The notes under the pieces: generated by a model
Told to the model about the DNA's origin: nothing
What the model saw: the letters and a program-made list of their open reading frames with translations, nothing else
Databases searched by the model: none
Source: an uncultured Dorea sp.
Lineage (GTDB): Bacteria > Bacillota > Clostridia > Lachnospirales > Lachnospiraceae
Length of the DNA: 64,000 nucleotides
Direction: 5' to 3'
Assembly (NCBI GenBank): GCA_934295165.1
Contig: CAKRAT010000002.1
Span: 31,831 to 95,830 of the forward strand
Program-made: the position numbers and the translations under genes
Shown: positions 17,769-26,476 of the stretch, in pieces
Numbering within the stretch: the first letter of the stretch is position 1
Layout: each line of letters starts with the position of its first letter

Positions 17769-18794
17769 TTAGTGAGTTGCAGCTTCTCCATTTCCTGTAA
17801 CTTTTCCTTTACGCTTATCATGCATTGCAAATAATCCGGCAAGTAATGTTCCTGAGATGGAATGCCATGTGCAGGATACTGCGCAGATAATTGCAGATTC
17901 CGGTGTAGATGCGAACTGGGCAGTTGTCGTTGCAAGGTTAGTTGCAAGTCCCGCATTCTGCATACCAACTTCGATCGAAATCGTTCTCTTCTTGGATGTA
18001 TTCATACCAGCCAGCTTTCCGGCTCCATATCCAAGCAGATATCCAAGTCCGTTGTGAAGTAATACTGCAACGAAGATCACAACTCCTGACTGGAAGAATT
18101 TGGCACCCTGTGAGGATACCACTCCGCCGACAACACATGCAAGTCCGAGTACAGCAACTCCCGGCATGACTTTCTGAAGCTCGCGGAATGTCTTATTCTT
18201 TCCAAACAGGTAATTCAGTAAAAATCCGACACCTACCGGAAGGATAACTGTCTCAATGATCGATACGAACATCGGAAGTCCTTTGATCGTGATCTGTGTG
18301 CCACTTGCCAGTAACGATACCATAAGTGGTGTCATAACCGGTGAAACCAGTGTCGATACTGTTGTCATTCCTACGGAGAATGCCACGTCACCGCCGCACA
18401 GGTAAGACATGATGTTGGAAGATACACCTCCCGGACAGCATCCTACCAGGATCAGTCCAAGTGCGATTCCGTCCGGCAGATTCAATACTTTTGAAAGTGC
18501 AAATGCAAGGAATGGCATGATCAGGTACTGCGCAATCGCGCCAACACAGATGTCGAACGGACGCTGTGCAAGAATCTTAAAATCTTCAGTCGTAAGAGTC
18601 AGTCCCATACTGAACATGATAATACCAATGATAACAGACTGGCATGTGAACTTATTCGATACCATATCTGTGAACAGTGCCAGGTTGACCCAGCCCATCA
18701 TAGACGGAAGGAAAAATGTAACCACTGCAATCGCGATTACAACGATTGACGTGTAGTCTGATAAAAATTTGCTTGCTTTTTGTAATGCTTTCAT
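17769..18794 (-). CDS. Bile acid:sodium symporter (BASS) family transporter
   Basis: 341 aa with about ten membrane helices. Family signatures are SMGLTLTTEDF near residue 65, the discontinuous-helix segment LVGCCPGGVSSNIMSYLCGGDVAFSV (about 118-143) and EVGMQNAGLATNLA (about 275). BASS proteins take up bile acids, pantoate-type organic acids or keto acids with sodium. AAAGGAGG precedes the ATG. A T-box leader lies directly upstream, so expression should rise when one aminoacyl-tRNA is scarce; that points to an amino acid or its keto-acid or precursor as substrate rather than bile acid. This last step is inference. Confidence 0.88.
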   Translation of the reverse strand: MKALQKASKFLSDYTSIVVIAIAVVTFFLPSMMGWVNLALFTDMVSNKFTCQSVIIGIIMFSMGLTLTTEDFKILAQRPFDICVGAIAQYLIMPFLAFALSKVLNLPDGIALGLILVGCCPGGVSSNIMSYLCGGDVAFSVGMTTVSTLVSPVMTPLMVSLLASGTQITIKGLPMFVSIIETVILPVGVGFLLNYLFGKNKTFRELQKVMPGVAVLGLACVVGGVVSSQGAKFFQSGVVIFVAVLLHNGLGYLLGYGAGKLAGMNTSKKRTISIEVGMQNAGLATNLATTTAQFASTPESAIICAVSCTWHSISGTLLAGLFAMHDKRKGKVTGNGEAATH

Positions 18795-18852
18795 TACTCT
18801 TCTCCTCCTTTAAGCAATCACCGTCCACCAAATTTCTCCTGCCTGTTCAGAT

Positions 18853-19125
18853 ATAAAAAAATCCCTTCCCAGAGTATACTCTGAAAAGGGACGAAATCTA
18901 TCCGCGTTACCACCCTAATTCTGCAGAACCATTCTACAGCTCTTATTCACGTACCATCATACATGTTCCCTGTAACGGGGGATACCGGCGAGGTTTACTT
19001 TGATATTGCTTTCAACCCGCTTCTTAGAGAGGATATCCTTATCCGCTTATTACCTGCTTCCACCAACCGCAGACTCTCTGTGAAATAACGATAGATATGG
19101 CATTGTTCTCATCAACGAATTTCGG
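18853..19125 (-). ncRNA. T-box leader (tRNA-sensing riboswitch)
   Basis: On the minus strand, the T-box sequence AGGGTGGTAACGCGGA (18901-18916) is unmistakable. Upstream are the stem I distal motifs AGAGAGTCTGCGG and GGTTGGTGGAAGC, which contact the tRNA elbow. The antiterminator overlaps a terminator hairpin (CCCTTTTCAGAGTATACTC pairing with its complement, then TTTTTTT) at about 18857-18890. The start codon follows some 60 bp later. The specifier codon is uncertain: the segment GGATATCCTCTCTAAGAAG suggests ATC (Ile) by spacing, but other readings are possible without a structural alignment. Confidence 0.92.
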
Positions 19126-19153
19126 TGAACTATATGTGTTTTTACAAGTCTTT

Positions 19154-19181
19154 ATTATATACCTGTCATTTTAAAAGTCAA
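19154..19181 (-). promoter_or_regulatory. Promoter of the T-box/BASS transcription unit
   Basis: TTGACT, 16-bp spacer, TATAAT on the minus strand, about 30-60 bp before the first T-box helices. It fits a sigma-A promoter well. Confidence 0.7.
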
Positions 19182-19233
19182 GTATAAATTTACATGCATT
19201 TGCATAATCTTACACTCTATCCTGCAAAATATC

Positions 19234-21150
19234 TTAACCGATCTTTTTCATTTTTTCTTTGATCTTATCCTGCATCTCCAAAAGAATCTCCAAAAGCATT
19301 GGATTAAATGTACCACATTCTCCTCCAAGGATCATCTCCATTGCCTTCTCATGAGAGAACGCTTTCTTGTACGCACGCTCACTGATCAGGGCATCATATA
19401 CATCCGCAAGTGATACAACCTGGGCAGAGATCGGAATCTCTTCCCCAGCCAGCTTATCCGGATATCCACGTCCATCATAACGTTCATGATGCCATCTGCA
19501 GATCTGATAGGCAATCGTAATCAGCGGTTCATCCTTATACCGATCCATTTTTTCCAGCATCGATGCACCGATCAATGTGTGCTGCTTCATCTGTTCGAAC
19601 TCATCCGAAGTCAGTTTTCCTGGTTTGTTCAATATCTTCTCGTCAATTCCAATCTTTCCTATATCATGAAAAGCGGACGCCGTTGCGATCATATGACAGT
19701 CATTCGGTGATAACTTATACTGGTCGTTCTTCTGTACCAGCTGTTCGATCAGCATCTCCGTAAGCGTCTTGATATGCAGGACGTGAAGTCCGCTCTCTCC
19801 GTTACGGAACTCTACGATCTGGCTTAAAACCTCTACCATCATCTGGTTGTTTTTCTCTTTTTCTTTCATCTGATCAGATACCATCGCAACCAGACGTCTC
19901 TGCTTCGCATACAGCTTAATTGTATTAAATACCCTCTGGTAGACAACGTTGCAGTCAAACGGTCTGCTGATATAATCCGATACACCAAAGTTAAATGCAC
20001 GCCGGATATATGTCTCGGATTCCTCGCTCGATATCATGATTACCGGAATATCATCGATCATATGATTTCGGTTCATAACAGTCAGTACTTCAAATCCATC
20101 CATCACCGGCATAACGATATCCAGCAATACTACCGATATTTTCTTGCCATATTTTCTAAGAAGCTTCAGTCCCTGCCTTCCATCCTCTGCCTCGATGACC
20201 TCGAATTCTTCTTTCAACATCTCGATCAGAATCTCTCTGTTCATCTCCGAATCATCCACAACCAGGATCTTCTGTCTGTTCGGTATATCCGGTATATTCT
20301 GATCCTGTTCTGTCACGACCATGTTCTTGCTTTCCTTTGCCTGATACATCAGGTGATCCGCCCGTTCTACGGCTGCCTCGATCTTTTCCGCATTGCTGAT
20401 CACACCGCCGACACTGATCGACAGCTGGATATTTGAATATCCGGGAATAACCGTCGTGTTGACCTTCTGCTGCATTCCATTTAGTTTCTTTACAAATGCT
20501 TCTTCGTCAATTCCCGGCATGACAAGCAGGAATTCATCGCCTCCAAAACGGATCAGACGGTCTGACCGGCGGATACTGTTCTTTATGACATCTGCCACCG
20601 TACACAATGCGGTATCTCCCGCATTATGTCCGCATGTATCATTATATAATTTAAAATCATCCAGATCAATGAGCGCAACTCCCGCCGATTCTTCCGAATC
20701 CTTGATCTCGTCTTCATAATACCGGCGGTTATATGTATCTGTAACTGCATCTTTATACAGTTTATCATTATAATGCATGAACAGGTTGACCACTCTTTCG
20801 TGGTTCAGCTTGCCCAGTGACCAGTTCGTATCCAGACTGCGGATCAGCTCCATTACATGAGGCTCCCCGTCAATCTCCACACATCTGGCAATCACCTGAT
20901 AAAGCTTCCCGTCAAAGATTTCGAACTTTCCCCGTTCTTCCTCTGCTTCAAATGCTTCGTCTATCACACATTCTTCACATGGTTTCCGTGTACTTTGAAG
21001 TTCTTCCCGGCCCCATTCTATGATGACTTTCTTTTCTATTTCTCCTGAATCCGCATTCCGGGTCATCCTGAAAAGCCGCACCATCTGAAATACCTTCCGA
21101 AAATGCCGCATCTCCTCTTTTACCTGTTCCATTGTCATGATATCACCCAT
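19234..21150 (-). CDS. GGDEF / response-regulator receiver / HD-GYP protein
   Basis: 638 aa combining synthesis and hydrolysis modules for cyclic di-GMP. An N-terminal sensory-like region (1-130) is followed by a GGDEF domain with intact RFGGDEF (about residue 203) and an upstream RxxD inhibitory site (RRSD). A receiver domain follows (about 288-410: VVDDSE, phospho-acceptor in LLDIVMPVMDG, and K replaced by R in SRPFD). An HD-GYP domain completes it (about 445-635: FHDIGKIG, HHERYDGRGYP). The GGAGGAG site supports the start at 21150. It is the last gene of the run beginning at folC, 28 bp after the TRIC gene. The missing receiver Lys may alter phosphorylation control. Both enzymatic halves look intact by motif; net activity cannot be predicted. 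Confidence 0.93.
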   Translation of the reverse strand: MGDIMTMEQVKEEMRHFRKVFQMVRLFRMTRNADSGEIEKKVIIEWGREELQSTRKPCEECVIDEAFEAEEERGKFEIFDGKLYQVIARCVEIDGEPHVMELIRSLDTNWSLGKLNHERVVNLFMHYNDKLYKDAVTDTYNRRYYEDEIKDSEESAGVALIDLDDFKLYNDTCGHNAGDTALCTVADVIKNSIRRSDRLIRFGGDEFLLVMPGIDEEAFVKKLNGMQQKVNTTVIPGYSNIQLSISVGGVISNAEKIEAAVERADHLMYQAKESKNMVVTEQDQNIPDIPNRQKILVVDDSEMNREILIEMLKEEFEVIEAEDGRQGLKLLRKYGKKISVVLLDIVMPVMDGFEVLTVMNRNHMIDDIPVIMISSEESETYIRRAFNFGVSDYISRPFDCNVVYQRVFNTIKLYAKQRRLVAMVSDQMKEKEKNNQMMVEVLSQIVEFRNGESGLHVLHIKTLTEMLIEQLVQKNDQYKLSPNDCHMIATASAFHDIGKIGIDEKILNKPGKLTSDEFEQMKQHTLIGASMLEKMDRYKDEPLITIAYQICRWHHERYDGRGYPDKLAGEEIPISAQVVSLADVYDALISERAYKKAFSHEKAMEMILGGECGTFNPMLLEILLEMQDKIKEKMKKIG

Positions 21151-21178
21151 ATATGCTCCTCCCTCATCCGGATGTCAG

Positions 21179-21826
21179 TTATGATTCTCTGATTCTCGGA
21201 AGATTCCATCTGTAGTGTGCCGCAAGAAAACGTATAAGCATAACGATCAGCGATGATAGCACCATCGCCGGAAGTTCTCCGTAAGATCTGTATATAATCA
21301 CACATATCCACGCTCCTGCGATTGATGCACACGCATAGATATGTTTGACGAATATATACGGTGCAACTCCTGCCATCGTATCCCGCAACAGACCTCCCCC
21401 CACTCCGGTCATAGTACCAAGGAAAACCAGTAGAAAGGTATTGTCAATGTAACCGCAGCTGATGCCCTTTGTCACACCCATTGCCGAAAATATTCCGAGT
21501 CCTACCGAATCCATTGCCAGCATAAGTTTATCATAAAACTCTCCAAACCCATCCTGTAAGTATTTTCTGCGGAAATATATAATAAAAAATACAATTACTG
21601 CCGCAATCACCGCATAGATCACATATACCGGATGCAGAAGTGCCGACGGCACCTGCCCAAGTATCACGTCACGGATCATACCTCCTCCGACTGCCGTTGA
21701 CACTCCAAGCACGATCACTCCAAATATATCCATACTGCACTCAACTCCTACCATTGCTCCCGAAACTGAAAATGCCACTGTTCCGATCAGCTCTATTGCA
21801 AATATGACCCATTCCTGAATATCCAT
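21179..21826 (-). CDS. TRIC-family cation channel (UPF0126/YicG-like)
   Basis: 215 aa with seven hydrophobic segments arranged as an internal repeat. Each half carries a glycine-rich signature, GVSTAVGGGMIRDVILGQVP and GTMTGVGGGLLRDTMAGVAP, characteristic of prokaryotic TRIC proteins (older name UPF0126). These form trimeric monovalent-cation channels; some were once called glycine transporters. It sits between the SLH metallopeptidase gene (32 bp upstream) and the c-di-GMP protein (28 bp downstream), in the same probable operon. Function in the cell is not deducible beyond ion conduction. Confidence 0.9.
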   Translation of the reverse strand: MDIQEWVIFAIELIGTVAFSVSGAMVGVECSMDIFGVIVLGVSTAVGGGMIRDVILGQVPSALLHPVYVIYAVIAAVIVFFIIYFRRKYLQDGFGEFYDKLMLAMDSVGLGIFSAMGVTKGISCGYIDNTFLLVFLGTMTGVGGGLLRDTMAGVAPYIFVKHIYACASIAGAWICVIIYRSYGELPAMVLSSLIVMLIRFLAAHYRWNLPRIRES

Positions 21827-21858
21827 CTGATTTTCCCCACTATTCTCCCAACTATTCT

Positions 21859-23691
21859 TTATTTTCCAAATTTATCAATAAAACGCATCATGATCATTGC
21901 ACACTCGGAACGGGTTGCATTTCCCTGTGGATCTAAGACAGTTCCGTTATTCTTTCCGGTGATGATTCCGTTACCGACTGCCCATTCCACCGCTTCTTTT
22001 GCAAAAGCACTTACACTTGCCCCATCTGCGTAGCTGTCAAGAGAAGCTTTCGTTCCTTCTGCAATTTTTTTATAATTGACTGCATATCTATACATCATGA
22101 CTGCCATCTGTTCGCGGTTGATCTGGTCGCCAGGACCGAACAGTCCCGTATCTGAATAACCATTGATAACGCCGATGCCATTTGCCCAGATTACTGCGTC
22201 TGTAAACCAGGTACCTGCCGGTACATCTTTGAATTTTGCTATTCCTTCTGCTGCCGGTGATCCGTTCATTCTGTAAAGGATAACGGCAAACTGTGCACGT
22301 GCCAGTTTTTCGTCCGGTGCGAAATGTGTGCTGTCCACACCAGTCATCAGCTGATTTTCATAGTTATAAGCGACTGCCTCATAATACCATGCGCCTTTTG
22401 CCACATCTGTAAATGGCAGAACCACTTCCTGTTTGTAATTGGCATCATGATAATCATCCGGTACATCTTTGTCCCATGGTGACGGCAGCGTCTGATCCGG
22501 CAGAATCTTAGCAAATACTTCATATGTCTGCGGGTCATACTGTCTCAGTTCCTCACGGGTATTTACCGGTCCTCTTACACCATCCCAGTTCTCCACTTCT
22601 TCCATGGAATTGAACCAGATTGCACACATTGTGGCAAAGAATTCATCTTCATTGGAGATTGCATATGAATTTGGCCACAGTCCCTGTTTTTTGGCATGCT
22701 CATAAGCTGCTATGTATTCATTGTGCAGAGTCTGGTCTTCCAACAGATCCATACCTACGGATTTGACACAGTGGCCGAACTCATGGATCAGAATGTTCTC
22801 ATTACGGTACATCGTATTCTGATACCAGTCATCGGTATTATCCAGTGTCCGTATAATGTTCTGTTCTGCAATAGACGACACACAATTGTTATAGGTATTT
22901 CCGCCATAGCCCTCTACATCATACATATCCTTATTGAACCAGTAACGATGCTCCGGAATCATATACACATTTTCATGAGGGCTGTATACAGCAAGCGAGC
23001 AGTTATATGCTTTCATATTTGCCGCAATTCCATTTTCCGTTTTTCCAAGTTCGATATCAATCTGCTCTGCTGCTTTTTCAAGGGAAGAATGCGCAACAGT
23101 ATCATCTGCCTTTACAATAATTCCTGTCTTCGTCTCTACCGACTGTGTATAATAACTTACTTCCGGAATATTGGTATATACTGCATTTTCCGCAGACTTT
23201 CCGTTTTCATCCTTAATAGCACTTCCCTTTACTTCCAGTGTCACATCTTTTGACAGATCAACCTCATCTTCCAGACAGATGCTGGACATATGAATGCCGG
23301 AATCCAGTCTTGCCATACTGTTGGCCTCTGTTGCCGCAATTTCTTTGTTCTTCTGGTCAAAATATAAGGTATTGGTGTAATCTGTTCCTTTTTCTTCTAA
23401 CTGAATTGTTGTATTACCGTTCTTCAATACAAAATTACTGGTATTCACAGCCTGTGTTTCATCTACATATCTGTCCCAGTAGATCTCCAGGAAATTTCCT
23501 TCCTCTAATAACCGAATCTTCTTGATACGCGGGCCATTATAGCTGTCCGTATACTGAACACTTCCATCTTTTGCATCCACAGCCACGGTCTGATTGCCTG
23601 TGGCAGCATGCGTAACCACTGCCGGGAACATACTTCCCCCGATCAGCATGCCGGCTATCAGCAATGCTTTTTTCCATCTTTCACATCTCAT
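21859..23691 (-). CDS. Secreted zinc metallopeptidase with three SLH domains
   Basis: The start is set at 23691 (MRCERWKK) because AGAAGGA precedes it; an earlier in-frame ATG lacks a site. The 610-aa protein has a signal peptide ending near THAATG, a beta-rich N-terminal region, and a gluzincin-like catalytic region with HEFGH (about residue 300) and a downstream NEDEFFA that could supply the third ligand. This resembles anthrax lethal factor/Pro-Pro endopeptidase-like peptidases. Three S-layer-homology repeats complete it (about 425-610: FTDVAKGAWYYEAV, FKDVPAGTWFTDAV, AVEWAVGNGIITG). SLH repeats hold proteins to pyruvylated cell-wall polymer. It lies 33 bp downstream of folB-folK. The substrate is unknown. 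Confidence 0.85.
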   Translation of the reverse strand: MRCERWKKALLIAGMLIGGSMFPAVVTHAATGNQTVAVDAKDGSVQYTDSYNGPRIKKIRLLEEGNFLEIYWDRYVDETQAVNTSNFVLKNGNTTIQLEEKGTDYTNTLYFDQKNKEIAATEANSMARLDSGIHMSSICLEDEVDLSKDVTLEVKGSAIKDENGKSAENAVYTNIPEVSYYTQSVETKTGIIVKADDTVAHSSLEKAAEQIDIELGKTENGIAANMKAYNCSLAVYSPHENVYMIPEHRYWFNKDMYDVEGYGGNTYNNCVSSIAEQNIIRTLDNTDDWYQNTMYRNENILIHEFGHCVKSVGMDLLEDQTLHNEYIAAYEHAKKQGLWPNSYAISNEDEFFATMCAIWFNSMEEVENWDGVRGPVNTREELRQYDPQTYEVFAKILPDQTLPSPWDKDVPDDYHDANYKQEVVLPFTDVAKGAWYYEAVAYNYENQLMTGVDSTHFAPDEKLARAQFAVILYRMNGSPAAEGIAKFKDVPAGTWFTDAVIWANGIGVINGYSDTGLFGPGDQINREQMAVMMYRYAVNYKKIAEGTKASLDSYADGASVSAFAKEAVEWAVGNGIITGKNNGTVLDPQGNATRSECAMIMMRFIDKFGK

Positions 23692-23724
23692 AGTCCTTCT
23701 CCTCATTTGTTTTACCTGTTTCCA

Positions 23725-24540
23725 TTACTTTCTTACATCTTCCAGCATCTCTCTGACCGTCTTTCCATATATCGGATGACGCTTATACGGTGCAATTTCA
23801 TGAAGCGGTTCCAGTACAAATTCCCGCTTCTGCATCTCTACATGTGGAATACACAGATTCTCCGTCTCCACCACCAGATCATCATAGAAAATGATATCCA
23901 GATCCAGTGTTCTCGGTCCCCAGTGTATGATCCGCTCTCTTCCGGCTTCTTTCTCAATACGGTTCAGCTCTTTTAACAGTTCTTCCGGGTACAGCAGTGT
24001 AGAAAGCTTCAGACAGCCATTCAGAAAATCCGGCTGGTCTGTAACCCCATAAGGCGGTGTCGTGATAAATGCCGATACCTTCTCTACGTTTGTATTTTTC
24101 ACTTCATTCAATGCCTGAACGGCATCTTCCAGGATACGTCTGCTGTCCCCCATATTCGAGCCAAGTGCGATATATGCAGTATGCCATTCCCGCTCAATCT
24201 CCACACTGACCGTCTTAAGCGGCAGTCCGATCGGTGCCCACGGCTTCTTGATCTCAATCTGCACTTTCTGAAGTCCGGCTATACGCACCAGCATCTCTTC
24301 TGCCAGCCCTTCTGCGACTTTCTCCAGAAGTTTGAACGTATGGCTTTTTAAATATTCCGTTATAAATACACTCGCTTCCCCATAATGAATGGACGCCGTA
24401 AGTTCATCCGTCAGTCCTGCTTTTCTGATATCTGTATACATAACCGCCGATACCAGAAATTTTTGTCCCAGTACATTTTCTTCCGGAAATACTCCGTGAT
24501 TGGCAAATACTTCCAGATCTTCTATCTTTATCTTGTCCAT
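23725..24540 (-). CDS. folK: Dihydroneopterin aldolase / HPPK fusion (FolB-FolK)
   Basis: A bifunctional folate enzyme of 271 aa. Residues 1-118 are dihydroneopterin aldolase (FANHGVFPEEN, with Glu/His/Tyr positions of FolB, and VQIEIKKPWAP). Residues 119-271 are hydroxymethyl-dihydropterin pyrophosphokinase (IALGSNMGD, FLNGCL, and the WGPRTLDLDIIFYDD metal and ATP motif, then IPHVEMQKREFVL). Together they turn dihydroneopterin into the diphosphate used by FolP, whose gene lies 21 bp upstream. Fusion of these domains is common in clostridia. AGGAGGG precedes the ATG. Confidence 0.95.
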   Translation of the reverse strand: MDKIKIEDLEVFANHGVFPEENVLGQKFLVSAVMYTDIRKAGLTDELTASIHYGEASVFITEYLKSHTFKLLEKVAEGLAEEMLVRIAGLQKVQIEIKKPWAPIGLPLKTVSVEIEREWHTAYIALGSNMGDSRRILEDAVQALNEVKNTNVEKVSAFITTPPYGVTDQPDFLNGCLKLSTLLYPEELLKELNRIEKEAGRERIIHWGPRTLDLDIIFYDDLVVETENLCIPHVEMQKREFVLEPLHEIAPYKRHPIYGKTVREMLEDVRK

Positions 24541-24561
24541 TTTCCTCTCATTCCCTCCTCT

Positions 24562-25377
24562 CTATACATCATGGACACGCATAACCGCCTTCGTCATCTG
24601 AATTGCTCTCTTATTCTTCTCAACATCATGAACGCGCACGAATGCACAGCCTTTCTGTACACCATATACTGTTGTAACCATTGTACCTTCTTCACGTTCC
24701 GTCACCGGCAGATCCAGCGTCAGCCCGATCACAGATTTTCTCGATGTTCCGAGCAGTACCGGATAGTCCAGTTCGTTTAATATCTCCATCTTGTCAATGA
24801 TCTCCAGATTCATCTCGTAAGTCTTACCGAACCCGACACCCGGATCAAGGATGATCTGGTCATCTTCAATTCCTGCTTCTTTTGCAATCCTTACACATTC
24901 TTTCATATCATTCATAAAATCCGTCAGGAAATTCTGATATTCTGCCTTCTCACGATTGTGCATCAGGCAGCATGCCACATGATATCTTGCGATCACATCT
25001 GCCATCTTCTCGTCGTATTTCAGCCCCCAGATATCATTAACCAGATCTGCTCCCGCCTGAATGGCCGCTTCTGCCACGCAGCTTTTGTATGTGTCAATTG
25101 ACACCGGTATATCAAATTCTTTCTTAAGAGCTTTAATAATTGGTGTCACTCTCGCAATCTCTTCTTCATCTGTGATCTTTATATGTCCCGGACGGGTAGA
25201 CTCCCCACCTACATCGATGATATCCACACCCTCTTCAACCATCTGGCGTGCATGCGTCATCGCTGCATCCATTCCGTTGAACTTTCCTCCATCGGAAAAA
25301 GAATCCGGTGTCACATTCAGGATCCCCATAATATATGTATGATTTACTGTATCAAAATTCTTTCCGCCTATGATCAT
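24562..25377 (-). CDS. folP: Dihydropteroate synthase
   Basis: 271 aa, the target of sulfonamides; it joins 6-hydroxymethyl-dihydropterin diphosphate with p-aminobenzoate. Family signatures are present: IMGILNVTPDSFSDGG near the N-terminus, IIDVGGESTRPGH, SIDTYKSCVAEAA, and DPGVGFGKTYEMNL. The start overlaps the end of the HD-protein gene by 4 bp (ATGA), which implies translational coupling within the folate operon. Confidence 0.96.
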   Translation of the reverse strand: MIIGGKNFDTVNHTYIMGILNVTPDSFSDGGKFNGMDAAMTHARQMVEEGVDIIDVGGESTRPGHIKITDEEEIARVTPIIKALKKEFDIPVSIDTYKSCVAEAAIQAGADLVNDIWGLKYDEKMADVIARYHVACCLMHNREKAEYQNFLTDFMNDMKECVRIAKEAGIEDDQIILDPGVGFGKTYEMNLEIIDKMEILNELDYPVLLGTSRKSVIGLTLDLPVTEREEGTMVTTVYGVQKGCAFVRVHDVEKNKRAIQMTKAVMRVHDV

Positions 25378-25895
25378 ATTCTTATCTCCATATTCTTCTC
25401 TTCCTGACTCCAGTTACACTGCTTCTCTGCTTTGCAGAAAAGGCACATTCTGGAGCGTTTGTCGCTTTCGTAAAACAGCTCTTCGACCGGCTGCATATGT
25501 TCATGCCGTCTGCGGTGCCCTTTCACCGCAAGACAGATCAGTTCCTTCTCTTCGTCTGTAAATGTGAATCCGTTCGGAAGCGACTCCAGTATCTGCCTTG
25601 CGATCTTCTCTCCCGCGATCTCATGCGGAATCTGCTGGCGGTACTGGAAGGATTTGCCGATATCATGCAGCACCGCTGCCACATAGATCAGCTCCCTGTC
25701 AAATCCAAGTCCCTCTTCCAGATTCTTAATGCATGCAATTCTGGCTACATCCAGAAGATGGTTCATCTGATGACAACAGAAGATCCTGTCCTCCTCACAT
25801 TCCTGAATGCGCTTATAATACATCTGATATAACTCGTGATTCACCACCGCATTCAGACGCGGCATCCCTTCTTGTGTTCCTGTTACTTTTTTCAT
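25374..25895 (-). CDS. HD-domain protein in the folate operon
   Basis: 173 aa with an HD phosphohydrolase pattern: H in FCCHQMNHLLDVAR (about 42-55), HDIGKSF (about 85-91) and a later HEIAGEKIA. A Cys-rich tail (MCLFCKAEKQCNW) could bind metal. It is translationally linked to folP by a 4-bp overlap and lies 24 bp after folE. Its place between folE and folP suggests a phosphatase in pterin synthesis, such as removal of phosphate from dihydroneopterin triphosphate, a step whose enzyme varies between bacteria. That is inference; general housekeeping nucleotide hydrolysis is the alternative. The ribosome site is weak. Confidence 0.82.
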   Translation of the reverse strand: MKKVTGTQEGMPRLNAVVNHELYQMYYKRIQECEEDRIFCCHQMNHLLDVARIACIKNLEEGLGFDRELIYVAAVLHDIGKSFQYRQQIPHEIAGEKIARQILESLPNGFTFTDEEKELICLAVKGHRRRHEHMQPVEELFYESDKRSRMCLFCKAEKQCNWSQEEKNMEIRI

Positions 25896-25918
25896 CTATA
25901 TCTGTATCTCTTTCTTTT

Positions 25919-26476
25919 TTACCGTCCCAGCATACGGAAGAATCTCTCTTCCAGCGCCGGATCTGTCTCGAATACGCCACGTCTGGCAACCGTCACCGTC
26001 TGGCTGCCCGGTTTCTTAATTCCACGCATCGTCATACACATATGCTCTGCTTCGATCATTACCATCGCACCCTTCGGCTGCATATGTTCCATCAACGCAT
26101 CCGCGATCTGTCCTGTAAGCTGCTCCTGAAGCTGCAGCCTTCTTGCAAAGACCTCTACCGTACGGGCAAGCTTACTAAGTCCAACTACCTTTCCATCCGG
26201 AATGTAGGCAATATGAACCTTTCCGTAAAAAGGCAGAAGATGATGCTCACAGGTAGAATAAAATGTAATATCCTTTTCGATCACCATCTCATGACTGTCA
26301 ACTGTAAATGTCTTGGAGAGGTGCTTTCCGGCATCCTCATCCATGCCTCCATATATCTCTTCATACATTCTTGCGATCCGGTCCGGTGTATCGATCAGTC
26401 CCTCCCGGTTCACGTCTTCTCCCATTCCTTCCAGAAGCAGACGCACTGCCTGTTCTATCTTATCATGATCTATCAT
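25919..26476 (-). CDS. folE: GTP cyclohydrolase I
   Basis: First enzyme of folate synthesis, converting GTP to dihydroneopterin triphosphate in the cytosol. The start at 26476 ([11 protein letters not shown]) has AGAAAGGA upstream and overlaps the folC stop by 4 bp; a longer in-frame start inside folC is less likely. The 185-aa length matches the family. Signatures are [12 protein letters not shown], the zinc/active-site segment [20 protein letters not shown] (Cys and His ligands) and the C-terminal TRRGxxxxD-like [11 protein letters not shown]. Confidence 0.95.
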   Translation of the reverse strand: MIDHDKIEQAVRLLLEGMGEDVNREGLIDTPDRIARMYEEIYGGMDEDAGKHLSKTFTVDSHEMVIEKDITFYSTCEHHLLPFYGKVHIAYIPDGKVVGLSKLARTVEVFARRLQLQEQLTGQIADALMEHMQPKGAMVMIEAEHMCMTMRGIKKPGSQTVTVARRGVFETDPALEERFFRMLGR

